A stretch of DNA of 64,000 bases. Source: Populus alba (lineage: Eukaryota > Streptophyta > Magnoliopsida > Malpighiales > Salicaceae). Shown here piece after piece: positions 18,693-28,895 of this stretch (positions are counted from its first letter, which is position 1; every line of letters starts with the position of its first letter). Under the pieces are notes generated by a model. It was not told the DNA's origin and made no database searches. It was given only the letters and a program-made list of their open reading frames with translations. The position numbers and the translations under genes are program-made. The stretch covers positions 3,596,001-3,660,000 of the forward strand of contig NC_133293.1 in NCBI RefSeq assembly GCF_005239225.2, in the 5' to 3' direction.

Positions 18693-21356
18693 TGTTGTAA
18701 CCCATTTTTGGGTCCCCCTGAAAAAAATAAAATAAACAGCCAAAAGAGGTTAGAAAAATAACCGGAGGTAGAAGCGCCCAGAAAACAGTCAGAAAAATGG
18801 TCAAGGAATTTAAAAATACAAGGATTAAATTTTTGATAGTATATTCTTGAAGGATGAAAGCCCTATTGAGAAGGAAAATTTGAATTTTGAGGAGAAAAGC
18901 CCAAATTTGGATGTTTATGGACTTAATTGGATTTTTATGGATTTAATTGGATTTTTATTTGAATTTATAGAAGATTTGATTCCAAGAAAAATTGATTTTT
19001 AAGTCAATTTGGGCTTTAATTTGGAGAAATTTAAGTTCTGGGGCCAAAATATATTTTTTAGGAATTTATTGGGTCAAATCAGGGGCTCAATTGCATAAAT
19101 ATTGAAGTTTAAGGGCCAATTAGGGACTTAATTAAGAAAATCCGAAACCAGGGACCAAATTGGAAGAGGCGCGTAAATGGAGGGGCTGTTTTGCTTTGGA
19201 TCAGGGGCCTAATTGAAGAAATTGAAAGTTTATTAATCATTTGAGGGCTTAATTGCATAAATCAGAGGCCAAGGACCAAAGTGAAAAAGGCGGCCAACAA
19301 GAGGGGCGGAGACCGAAGGTGAAATAATGGAGGACTGATCTGGATTTTGGCTCCTTTAAATGAAACGGCGCGTTTTATCCAAAACGACGCCGTTTCATAT
19401 ATATATTAAAAAAAAAAAAAAAAAAAAGGAAGCCCAGAACGGTGTCGTTTTGAACGACACTGTTCATCTTCCTCCTTCCCCCCGTTTTTAACAGAACAGA
19501 AGAAGAAAAAAATTCGAAAATCTTCCCGCGCCTCTCTCTCTCCTCGCCCCCCCACCACCACCACCGAAAGCATCAATGGCCGACCAGCCGTTGCGTGATT
19601 GAAGGCGCACTAACGAAAGGCACGCCGGTTCCTTTTTTTTTTTTTCTTATAAATAGAGAGAGGCCGAGAGAGAGGAGGACCCGAGGATAGAGGGAGAAGA
19701 GAAATAACGCACGAAGGAGAGGGGAGAAGAGAAACAGACCGAAAGCAAGATAGAACGAAACCAAAAACAGAAAAAAAACCGAAGAGAGGAGAACCCAAAG
19801 GGAGGAGAGAGAGAGGAGACCGAAGAGAGAGAAAGAGACCCGAGAAGGGAGGAGAAGAGAGAGCAGGCACGAGAGAAAGAGAAGGGAATACTGGAATTAA
19901 ACTGAAAATAAAAGAAAAAGAGAGAACCGAAACAGGGAGAAAGGAGGAGAGAGAGAGAGCGAACCGAACGCTTGGAAACAGCTGCAGCGCCGCCGCCCAC
20001 GAGCCACGCCACCGCAGCACCACCACGACCGCCTCCTCCACGCCAGGTACATTTTCTTCTTCCCCCTTTGTTTTCGAAGCAGGCGTTGCCTCCTGCATGC
20101 AAAGTTTTGCATGCAGGAGGCGGGGGGAAGAAAATTAATTCCCCCCCGCTGGGCCGAGGGTGTTGGGCCAGCCCGATGCTGGCCCAACCTTGCAAGTCTG
20201 GGCCGGTCCGGGCCCAGACTGTAGGAGATCTTGGGCCGAGATCGGCCCAATTGCGTTCTGGGCCGAGGTCGGCCCGTGTGTTTTTTTTTTTTTGGGCTGA
20301 GCCTGGCCCATTTATTTGGGTCAGCCCAGCCCCATAATATAATATATTATATATTATATTTTATATATTATGATATGTTATAATATATGTATATATATAA
20401 ATAATATAATAATTAAAAAAACAATTTTGAAAACATCTTAAAAAATATTGTTGATTTTTCTGCATAGTTTTGTCAAAATGGTTTAATGTTGGTTTCTATT
20501 TTTATACCGTAAAGATACAAAACCAGTGTTAAAAATAGCCGGTTTTTGTCAAAATATCAAAGATTTTCAGAATAAAAAATGTTTTTGCTTTCAAAAAAAT
20601 TCTAAAAAGTCCCTAAAAATGTTGTTTGATTTTTCTGCATATTTTTATCAAAGTAGATTAATATTGGGTTGTATTTTTATACCGTAAAGATACAAGCTCG
20701 GTATTAAAATATCTGATTTTCGTCAAAAGCATAAAAAATAATATTTTCCAAAAAAAATTGTTTTTGTTTTAAAATACGGCCTAGTCTCTCCAATATATAT
20801 ATATAAATATTATAATATCATATTTTCACACAACAAAGGAAATTTTCAAAAACAATATATGTATTAGCATGCATTTTGGCTTTAATAACCAGTTTATTTA
20901 AGCCATGAGAACTAGGCCAATATTTCAAAAATTCTAAAAAAAATCTTTCTGTTTTCTTTTAGTATTTGGGATTACGAATTTATACGTAAAACGTATTCCT
21001 AAATATTATTAATAAAATTTTGGTATAGACGTTAGAACGGTTAGGATTTTACCCGATAAGATAAAAGACCTCCTTACCGAGGAGGATTTTTCTTGAACCA
21101 TAGACAGACCAACGACTAGAAGTACAATAACACCTTAGTTTTTATCAGACAATAAAACAATGCAGCTTACCTTAGGTAGGGCGTATTTGGGGTGCTAATA
21201 CCTTCCCTTTACGCAAACCAGTCCCCGTACTCAATCTCTGAGACCAGTTAGGTTCCTAGTGACCAAAATACTAGGTGGCGACTCCAAAGAACAAAAAAAA
21301 AAATTTTTGCCAGTCGAACCCGCATAGAGATGGATTTATTTTTTTGGGGTGCGACA
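18693..21356 (+). repeat. 5' LTR of the Tat element
   Basis: 2,664 bp, TG...CA ends. It contains an inverted repeat with 11-bp arms at 19360-19370 / 19388-19398, a TATA box at 19648-19655, a GA-rich transcribed leader (19656-19960), and a perfect 16-bp hairpin (20088-20103 / 20106-20121). A GGCCCA-rich stretch lies at 20150-20330 and an AT-rich tract follows. On the minus strand the GA-rich leader gives long Ser/Leu/Phe-rich open frames (19573-20250) that are not genes. Compared with the 3' LTR by eye, the only differences are 11 homopolymer-length changes, which sum exactly to the 3-bp length difference. Confidence 0.93.
19648..19655 (+). promoter_or_regulatory. LTR TATA box
   Basis: TATAAATA directly after a T-rich stretch and followed by a GA-rich leader, the usual layout for a plant LTR core promoter. 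The same box is at 27189-27196 in the 3' LTR. The transcript should start about 30 bp downstream. Confidence 0.7.
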
Positions 21357-21359
21357 GAA

Positions 21360-21377
21360 TGGCGACTCCACTGGGGA
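21360..21377 (+). promoter_or_regulatory. Primer binding site, tRNA-Arg type
   Basis: TGGCGACTCCACTGGGGA lies three bases after the LTR. Its complement ends in GTCGCCA, which fits the 3' end of a plant tRNA-Arg as I recall it. Tat/Ogre elements are known to use tRNA-Arg primers. The LTR itself carries a partial copy (GGTGGCGACTCC) about 90 bp before its end. Confidence 0.75.
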
Positions 21378-21947
21378 CCTTGTAGACTAAGCTTTGTTTT
21401 TGTCTGATTTGTTTGTGTTTTTGTGTGTTAATATTCCTTTCCGTTTATTTGCATATATATATTTTTTATTTTTATTTATTTTACGCGTATTATTTATACA
21501 CTGTATAAATTGTCTCATGCATCACTTGCTTATATTTTGAGAAGCACACACAAGCCTTAAGTTAAGTGGGGAATTAGCGATTTACCCTAAGACTATCGGT
21601 CAGGGTTTAAATGCGTGAAACACCCAACTCATATCCGAGTGCCTGCTTGGTAATGGCGGACATACGTGTCTTAGCTATTCCTTGCAACGCCCCCATACTG
21701 TCTTTACGAAGAACGTCACTGGGCAGATATGGGACCCTTCAAGACCAGATAGAAAAACTACCCACTCTCACTTAATAATTAGAGCTTGTCCTTAGGTTAT
21801 GTGTCTTATTTGCAATATTATACTCATCGCGCATCACTTGTGCATCACATTTCATCCCGCATTTTATTTTTAAATTATCATATGCATTCCAGATTGTGAA
21901 ACATAGGTCCCACATCCAGAGTCCACCAAACCCGTTCAAGATCAAGA
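21378..21947 (+). other. 5' untranslated region of the Tat element
   Basis: No ORF of note. Full Ogre elements have an extra ORF upstream of gag; there is none here. Confidence 0.55.
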
Positions 21948-23391
21948 ATGGAGAATGAAGAGAGGGTCATCCTAGAATCCCGCTACCAAAGTGAATTGGA
22001 ATCCATAAGGAATGAAGTTTCTCGAATGACCAATCTGCTTGAGCAACTTTTAAGAGCCAAGAACGGGGAGGGAACGTCTACCCAACCACCTATAGGAGTA
22101 CAGTCAGTTCATGTCCCGGGGGTATCTCAGAACTTGGGGGCAGATTCAGTGACGGAGCAGCACTTTACACCTTCCATTCCCATTCACCCCCCTCAAGCTC
22201 ATATCACTGTAGATTTAACAGCAGATGGGCCTTCCAATAATAGGTCCACTGGTTTTATGAACGATGACAAGATATCAGCCTTGGAAGAAAGGTTAAGAGC
22301 AGTCGAGGGAAATGATTGGTTTGACCCCATGCGAGCGTCTGAAATATGCTTGGTACCAAACATCACGGTACCAAAAGATTTTAGGATACCGGAGTTTATA
22401 AAGTACACTGGGTTGGAATGCCCAAACACTCACCTTCAATCTTATTGCAATAAGATGGCTGAGGTGATTCATGACGATAAGTTACTGATCTACTTTTTCC
22501 AAGACAGTCTATCGGGGTCAGCGCTAAGTTGGTACATGAGGTTGGATAATGCCAAGATCAAGAAATGGAAGGATTTAGTTGAGGCTTTCCTTAAGCAATA
22601 CAAGTTCAATTTGGAAATTGCTCCAGATCGAACGAGCCTTATGTCAATGGAAAAGAGAAGCCAAGAATCAGTAAGGGCTTATGCGCAAAGATGGAGGGAC
22701 GAGGCCATGCATGTGCAACCCCCTTTGATAGAAACGGAGATGGTGACTTTGTTCGCCAATACATTCAAAGCACCCTACTATGAGCATTTAATGGGTAGCT
22801 CATCTCAACATTTCTATGATGCTGTACGCATAGCGGAAAGAATAGAGCAGGGGATTAAAGCTGGACGCATAATTGAGCCATTGGAGACAAAGGGTTTTTT
22901 TCGGAAGAAAATTGAAAGGTCCCGTTAACAACTTCGAAGGTGGGTCCAATGACAAGATAACGGATTCATATAACCCACAAATACCTACCTCCCATGTGGC
23001 CCACATAAACTTTAACAAACCTTTTTCCCCTAATCGAGCAAATGGCCAGTCAAACACCCAAAACAACCACCAAAGACCAAACCCAAGATACATTTCAGAA
23101 CAACTACCGCCATTACCCATGCCTCTAAAGGACATATATGCCAAACTACTGAGCATTGGAAAAATAGCTCATATCCCTACATTACCACTACAACCACCAT
23201 TCCCCATCTGGTATAAGCCTGATTTGACTTGCGAGTACCATGCTGGTATTCCCGGGCATTGTCTTGAAACGTGCTATGGTTTCAAGAACAAGTTGTTGAA
23301 GCTCATCAAGATAGGATGGGTGTCATTTGAAGACGCACCCAATATCAGTTCAAATCCATTGCCTGGTCATGACAAAAGTGATAGGGGATAA
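21948..23391 (+). pseudogene. Tat-type gag with frameshift
   Basis: Structural polyprotein of the retrotransposon. The N terminus is a predicted coiled coil (residues 1-45). The retrotransposon gag domain follows at 22330-22860 (WYMRLDNAKIKKWKDLVEAF). A zinc-finger-like motif CEYHAGIPGHCLETC at 23238-23282 is followed by an FKNKLLKLIK helix, typical of Tat gag. The first frame stops at 22928. The match continues in another frame from about 22900 to 23391, so a one-base shift has occurred, most simply one extra T in the 7-T run at 22895-22901. Apart from this run the reading frame is in good condition. If the shift is an assembly error, gag would be intact. Confidence 0.85.
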
Positions 23392-24486
23392 AGGTTGGAA
23401 AACCTTGGTCAAGAGTCGTCAATAATGAAGAAGGCGAGATCGAAGGAGAAGACAAGGAAACGCAAGTGGGGAAGGAAGATGAAGCATTGCCTCGGTTGAC
23501 TTTCCACACACTAGAAGAAGTTTCAGAACGGGTTGATCCAAGAACTTCTCGTAGTTTTCAAAATGTAAAACAACTTTATTTGCCTTAGCATGTTTTTGTC
23601 ATTTGCTTTTGTCTTTGCTTTTATTTTCTCTAGTGAGCATTCAGAGCTCATATTGTCAGCCAGATTTTGTGTTTGTCTTTAAGCCTACCTTTTCTTTAAA
23701 TAAATGATGAGATTATGCACTTTTTAAACAAGGTTTAGTGGTTACAAATAAAGTATCATAAAATGGTTTAATATGAAACTTAAGAAAAGCTACCCTTGAA
23801 ATACAGCCTCACCTCTGGATAACATAATGAATTGATACATCACCTGTAATTTTTCTTTCCAGATAAAAATAGAGTTTATCAATCCTAAACAATGTGCATT
23901 TTTGAAAAAAACACAATTTATTGTCCTTTCACTCTCTAATGAGTTTTTTGTTGGTGGTTTTGTTTTGAGTCGAAATGAATTTCTTCTCTATATAAAAACC
24001 TAGACTAGGATCGCACCCCTACACTGGGGGCAAGACGAGATGTTTTATGAAAAGTTTTACAAAAACCAAGCTAAAGCATTTGACAAAAGCATGACAGAGA
24101 GGCAAATACAAGTCATACATTTTGAGAAAAGGACTACTTGAAGAAAGTCAAAGACTTCTTCTCCAAGAATATGATAGGCAACACGAGAGATAAATCCAGC
24201 ATACGACTTCAAAAAGCAAGTTCATGTTAAGAGGGAGTCTCATGAACTAGAAGAAGAGGCTGGGACCTATGTTTCAAAACCAGGTATAAATGCATGCATT
24301 GCATCTAATCATAAATCATTGCATATATATTTTTTGGATCGTTACAGGAGGAGATCTTAGCGCATTCCAACAAGATTATGGACGAAGAAAGAATCATTGA
24401 GATGATTCTAGAACAACAAGAAGAGAAGATAGTGGTTTTCAAACCCTGCCAGCAGGAAGAACGACATCGATAGCATTCGGTAAAAA
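23392..24486 (+). other. Tat interior lacking pol
   Basis: The protease, reverse transcriptase, RNase H and integrase expected after gag are absent. What remains is AT-rich, with short frames only. Acidic coding-like sequence just after gag (23395-23530) is interrupted by stops. Confidence 0.7.
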
Positions 24487-24908
24487 GGAATCACCAAATG
24501 GGATTCCAAGTTGTTGAGATCGACAGAAGGGATCTCGTATTTCGATGGAGGTCGCCAGAAGGGACCTCATATTTCAGCTTTGAATAAAAGGAATCGTCAG
24601 ATGGGATTCCAAGTTGTTTGAAATCGCCAGAAGGGGTCTCGTTTTCGATATTCATCAATGGAGGTCGCCAGAAGGGACCTCAAATTTCAGCTTTGGTATA
24701 AAAGGAATTGCTAGATAGGATTCCAAGTTGTTTGGCTAAAGGAGATCGCCAGAAAGGATCTCATATTTCGATGGAGGTCGTCAGAAGAGACCTAATATTT
24801 CAGCTTTGAATAAAAGGAATCGCCAGATGGGATTCCAAGTTATTTGAGATCGCCAGAAGGGATCTCATACTTCGACATTCATCAAGGAAGGTCGCTAGAA
24901 GGGACCTC
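24487..24908 (+). repeat. Hairpin array with variable stems and constant loop
   Basis: Twelve consecutive imperfect hairpins, each with 6-bp arms around a 9-nt loop close to GCCAGAAGG. Three stem types follow one another: GGAATC/GATTCC, GAGATC/GATCTC and GAGGTC/GACCTC, making a higher-order repeat of about 103-114 bp (GGAAT starts at 24487, 24590, 24704, 24816). Most copies have perfectly paired arms; a few carry a G-T pair or one mismatch. Two more hairpins of the same kind lie at 25945-25965 and 25975-25995. There is no coding capacity. Stem-loops are read from the sequence; a structural role in the RNA is inferred. Confidence 0.85.
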
Positions 24909-24960
24909 ATATTGAAACCATTTCTTAGAAAAGCATGGAGTTTACAGAATTCTTCCCCTT

Positions 24961-25915
24961 GGGTTCGTCACCCATACAATGAGACCATCATTTTTCTCGG
25001 GTTCGTCACCCATACAATGAGACCATCACTTTTCTTGGGTTCGTCACCCATACAATGAGACCATCATTTTTCTGGGGTTCGTCACCCATACAATGAGACC
25101 ATCATTTTTCTCGGGTTCGTCACCCATACAATGAGACCATCACTTTTCTTGGGTTCGTCACCCATACAATGAGACCATCATTTTTCCTGGGTTCGTCACC
25201 CATACAATGAGACCATCATTTTTCATGGGTTCGTCACCCATACAATGAGACCATACTTTTCTGGGTAGGTCACCCATAAGAATGAGACCATTCTCCATTT
25301 TTTTGTTTATCTGGGTAGGTCACCCATACAATGAGACCATACTTTTCTGGGTAGGTCACCCATAAGAATGAGACCATTCTCCATTTTTTTGTTTATCTGG
25401 GTAGGTCACCCATAAGAATGAGGCCATTCCTTCCCCTGGGTAGGTCACCCAAAGAATGAGACCACTCTTCCTTTTTCTGGGTAGGTCACCCATCACAATG
25501 AGACCATATTTTCTGGGCAGGTCACCCATCACAATGAGACCATACTTTTCTGGGTAGGTCACCCATAAGAATGAGACCATTCTCCATTTTTTTGTTTATC
25601 TGGGTAGGTCACCCATAAGAATGAGGCCGTTCCTTCCCCTGGGTAGGTCACCCAAAGAATGAGACCACTCTTCCTTTTTCTGGGTAGGTCACCCATCACA
25701 ATGAGACCATATTTTCTGGGTAGGTCACCCATCACAATGAGACCATATTTTCTGGGTAGGTCACCCATAAGAATGAGACCATTCTCCATTTTTTTACTTG
25801 GGCAGGTCACCCATAATAATGAGGTCATCCTTTCCCCTGGGTAGGTCACCCAAAGAATGAGACCACTCTTTCTCTTTTCCACTCGGGCAGGTCACCCATC
25901 ATAATGAGACCACAC
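24961..25915 (+). repeat. GGGT-loop-ACCC tandem array (38-bp units, then longer variants)
   Basis: Eight exact 38-bp units start at 24961, 24999, 25037, 25075, 25113, 25151, 25189 and 25227, each with GGGTTCGTCACCC then ATACAATGAGACCATCA. From 25263 the units change to TGGGTAGGTCACCCA followed by AATGAGACCATT and spacers of different length, up to 25915. Both half-motifs can fold (TGGGT/ACCCA and AAT/ATT arms). Minus-strand open frames across the array (25356-25882) only translate the repeat. Confidence 0.9.
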
Positions 25916-26220
25916 ACACATTTTTTGTATTGGTTATGAGTAAAGGAATCGCCGGTTGGGATTCCAAGTTAAATGAGATCACCAGATGGGATCTCGGATG
26001 GATTTCCATATTGATCAAACTAAAGCAAGAATTCAGAGGATCGCTGGATAAGGATCTCGAGATGACTAAGTTTTGATCATAGTTTTTGGGCTAAGGAGGA
26101 TTGTTGTAAAGGACAAAGTTTCAGATAAATCCAGCTTCGACCATATCAGTTTCGGGAGTTCCGTTTTGGGTTTATCTTTATAACACTTACTGCGCAAAAC
26201 CCATGCTCCGTAAGTATTAT
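25916..26220 (+). other. Tat 3' untranslated region
   Basis: Two further hairpins of the first array type occur at 25945-25995, with a degenerate third near 26035. The rest has no recognisable content. Confidence 0.55.
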
Positions 26221-26234
26221 AAAGAGGGGGCATC
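26221..26234 (+). promoter_or_regulatory. Polypurine tract of the Tat element
   Basis: AAAGAGGGGGCATC directly before the 3' LTR start at 26235. Such a purine run primes second-strand synthesis in LTR retrotransposons. Confidence 0.8.
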
Positions 26235-28895
26235 TGTTGTAACCCATTTTTGGGTCCCCCTGAAAAAAATAAAATAAACAGCCAAAAGAGGTTAGAAAAA
26301 TAACCGGAGGTAGAAGCGCCCAGAAAACAGTCAGAAAAATGGTCAAGGAATTTAAAAATACAAGGATTAAATTTTTGATAGTATATTCTTGAAGGATGAA
26401 AGCCCTATTGAGAAGGAAAATTTGAATTTTGAGGAGAAAAGCCCAAATTTGGATGTTTATGGACTTAATTGGATTTTTATGGATTTAATTGGATTTTTAT
26501 TTGAATTTATAGAAGATTTGATTCCAAGAAAAATTGATTTTTAAGTCAATTTGGGCTTTAATTTGGAGAAATTTAAGTTCTGGGGCCAAAATATATTTTT
26601 TAGGAATTTATTGGGTCAAATCAGGGGCTCAATTGCATAAATATTGAAGTTTAAGGGCCAATTAGGGACTTAATTAAGAAAATCCGAAACCAGGGACCAA
26701 ATTGGAAGAGGCGCGTAAATGGAGGGGCTGTTTTGCTTTGGATCAGGGGCCTAATTGAAGAAATTGAAAGTTTATTAATCATTTGAGGGCTTAATTGCAT
26801 AAATCAGAGGCCAAGGACCAAAGTGAAAAAGGCGGCCAACAAGAGGGGCGGAGACCGAAGGTGAAATAATGGAGGACTGATCTGGATTTTGGCTCCTTTA
26901 AATGAAACGGCGCGTTTTATCCAAAACGACGCCGTTTCATATATATATTAAAAAAAAAAAAAAAAAAAAAAGGAAGCCCAGAACGGTGTCGTTTTGAACG
27001 ACACTGTTCATCTTCCTCCTTCCCCCCGTTTTAACAGAACAGAAGAAGAAAAAAATTCGAAAATCTTCCCGCGCCTCTCTCTCTCCTCGCCCCCACCACC
27101 ACCACCGAAAGCATCAATGGCCGACCAGCCGTTGCGTGATTGAAGGCGCACTAACGAAAGGCACGCCGGTTCCTTTTTTTTTTTTTCTTATAAATAGAGA
27201 GAGGCCGAGAGAGAGGAGGACCCGAGGATAGAGGGAGAAGAGAAATAACGCACGAAGGAGAGGGGAGAAGAGAAACAGACCGAAAGCAAGATAGAACGAA
27301 ACCAAAAACAGAAAAAAAACCGAAGAGAGGAGAACCCAAAGGGAGGAGAGAGAGAGGAGACCGAAGAGAGAGAAAGAGACCCGAGAAGGGAGGAGAAGAG
27401 AGAGCAGGCACGAGAGAAAGAGAAGGGAATACTGGAATTAAACTGAAAATAAAAGAAAAAGAGAGAACCGAAACAGGGAGAAAGGAGGAGAGAGAGAGAG
27501 CGAACCGAACGCTTGGAAACAGCTGCAGCGCCGCCGCCCACGAGCCACGCCACCGCAGCACCACCACGACCGCCTCCTCCACGCCAGGTACATTTTCTTC
27601 TTCCCCCTTTGTTTTCGAAGCAGGCGTTGCCTCCTGCATGCAAAGTTTTGCATGCAGGAGGCGGGGGGGAAGAAAATTAATTCCCCCCCGCTGGGCCGAG
27701 GGTGTTGGGCCAGCCCGATGCTGGCCCAACCTTGCAAGTCTGGGCCGGTCCGGGCCCAGACTGTAGGAGATCTTGGGCCGAGATCGGCCCAATTGCGTTC
27801 TGGGCCGAGGTCGGCCCGTGTGTTTTTTTTTTTTTGGGCTGAGCCTGGCCCATTTATTTGGGTCAGCCCAGCCCCATAATATAATATATTATATATTATA
27901 TTTTATATATTATGATATGTTATAATATATGTATATATATAAATAATATAATAATTAAAAAAACAATTTTGAAAACATCTTAAAAAATATTGTTGATTTT
28001 TCTGCATAGTTTTGTCAAAATGGTTTAATGTTGGTTTCTATTTTTATACCGTAAAGATACAAAACCAGTGTTAAAAATAGCCGGTTTTTGTCAAAATATC
28101 AAAGATTTTCAGAATAAAAAATGTTTTTGCTTTCAAAAAAAATTCTAAAAAGTCCCTAAAAATGTTGTTGATTTTTCTGCATATTTTTTATCAAAGTAGA
28201 TTAATATTGGGTTGTATTTTTATACCGTAAAGATACAAGCTCGGTATTAAAATATCTGATTTTCGTCAAAAGCATAAAAAATAATATTTTCCAAAAAAAA
28301 TTGTTTTTGTTTTAAAATACGGCCTAGTCTCTCCAATATATATATATAAATATTATAATATCATATTTTCACACAACAAAGGAAATTTTCAAAACAATAT
28401 ATGTATTAGCATGCATTTTGGCTTTAATAACCAGTTTATTTAAGCCATGAGAACTAGGCCAATATTTCAAAAATTCTAAAAAAATCTTTCTGTTTTCTTT
28501 TAGTATTTGGGATTACGAATTTATACGTAAAACGTATTCCTAAATATTATTAATAAAATTTGGTATAGACGTTAGAACGGTTAGGATTTTACCCGATAAG
28601 ATAAAAGACCTCCTTACCGAGGAGGATTTTTCTTGAACCATAGACAGACCAACGACTAGAAGTACAATAACACCTTAGTTTTTATCAGACAATAAAACAA
28701 TGCAGCTTACCTTAGGTAGGGCGTATTTGGGGTGCTAATACCTTCCCTTTACGCAACCAGTCCCCGTACTCAATCTCTGAGACCAGTTAGGTTCCTAGTG
28801 ACCAAAATACTAGGTGGCGACTCCAAAGAACAAAAAAAAAAATTTTTGCCAGTCGAACCCGCATAGAGATGGATTTATTTTTTTGGGGTGCGACA
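26235..28895 (+). repeat. 3' LTR of the Tat element
   Basis: 2,661 bp, same content as the 5' LTR including the TATA box (27189-27196) and the perfect hairpin near 27629-27662. Followed directly by the target duplication AACTT (28896-28900). Confidence 0.93.

Larger units (their letters stand above)
18693..28895 (+). mobile_element. Tat/Ogre-type Ty3/gypsy LTR retrotransposon, gag only, very recent
   Basis: A 10,203-bp element flanked by the 5-bp duplication AACTT (18688-18692 and 28896-28900). LTRs of 2,664 and 2,661 bp begin TGTTGTAACCC and end TGCGACA. A primer site complementary to tRNA-Arg follows the left LTR, and a purine-rich tract precedes the right LTR. The 4.9-kb interior holds a gag gene with a frameshift, no protease, reverse transcriptase or integrase, and two long tandem-repeat arrays. 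The Tat-lineage gag, tRNA-Arg primer and 3' tandem repeats point to the Tat/Ogre lineage. It must have moved with enzymes from a related element. It sits inside the virus polyprotein frame, so it is younger than the virus integration. Confidence 0.92.

Noticed and set aside
19573..20337. Several long ORFs in the 5' LTR (and again at 27114-27879)
   Set aside because: They come from the GA-rich and GGCC-rich leader of the LTR in low-complexity frames; identical in both LTRs because the LTRs are identical.
24961..25264. CRISPR-like regular array (38-bp units)
   Set aside because: Units are directly adjacent with no unique spacers, and the context is a plant retrotransposon; it is a tandem repeat.
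25356..25882. Repeat protein reading WVTYP and YGLIVMGDLPRK on the minus strand
   Set aside because: Translation of the GGGTAGGTCACCC tandem array; no start context, and the unit lengths vary.
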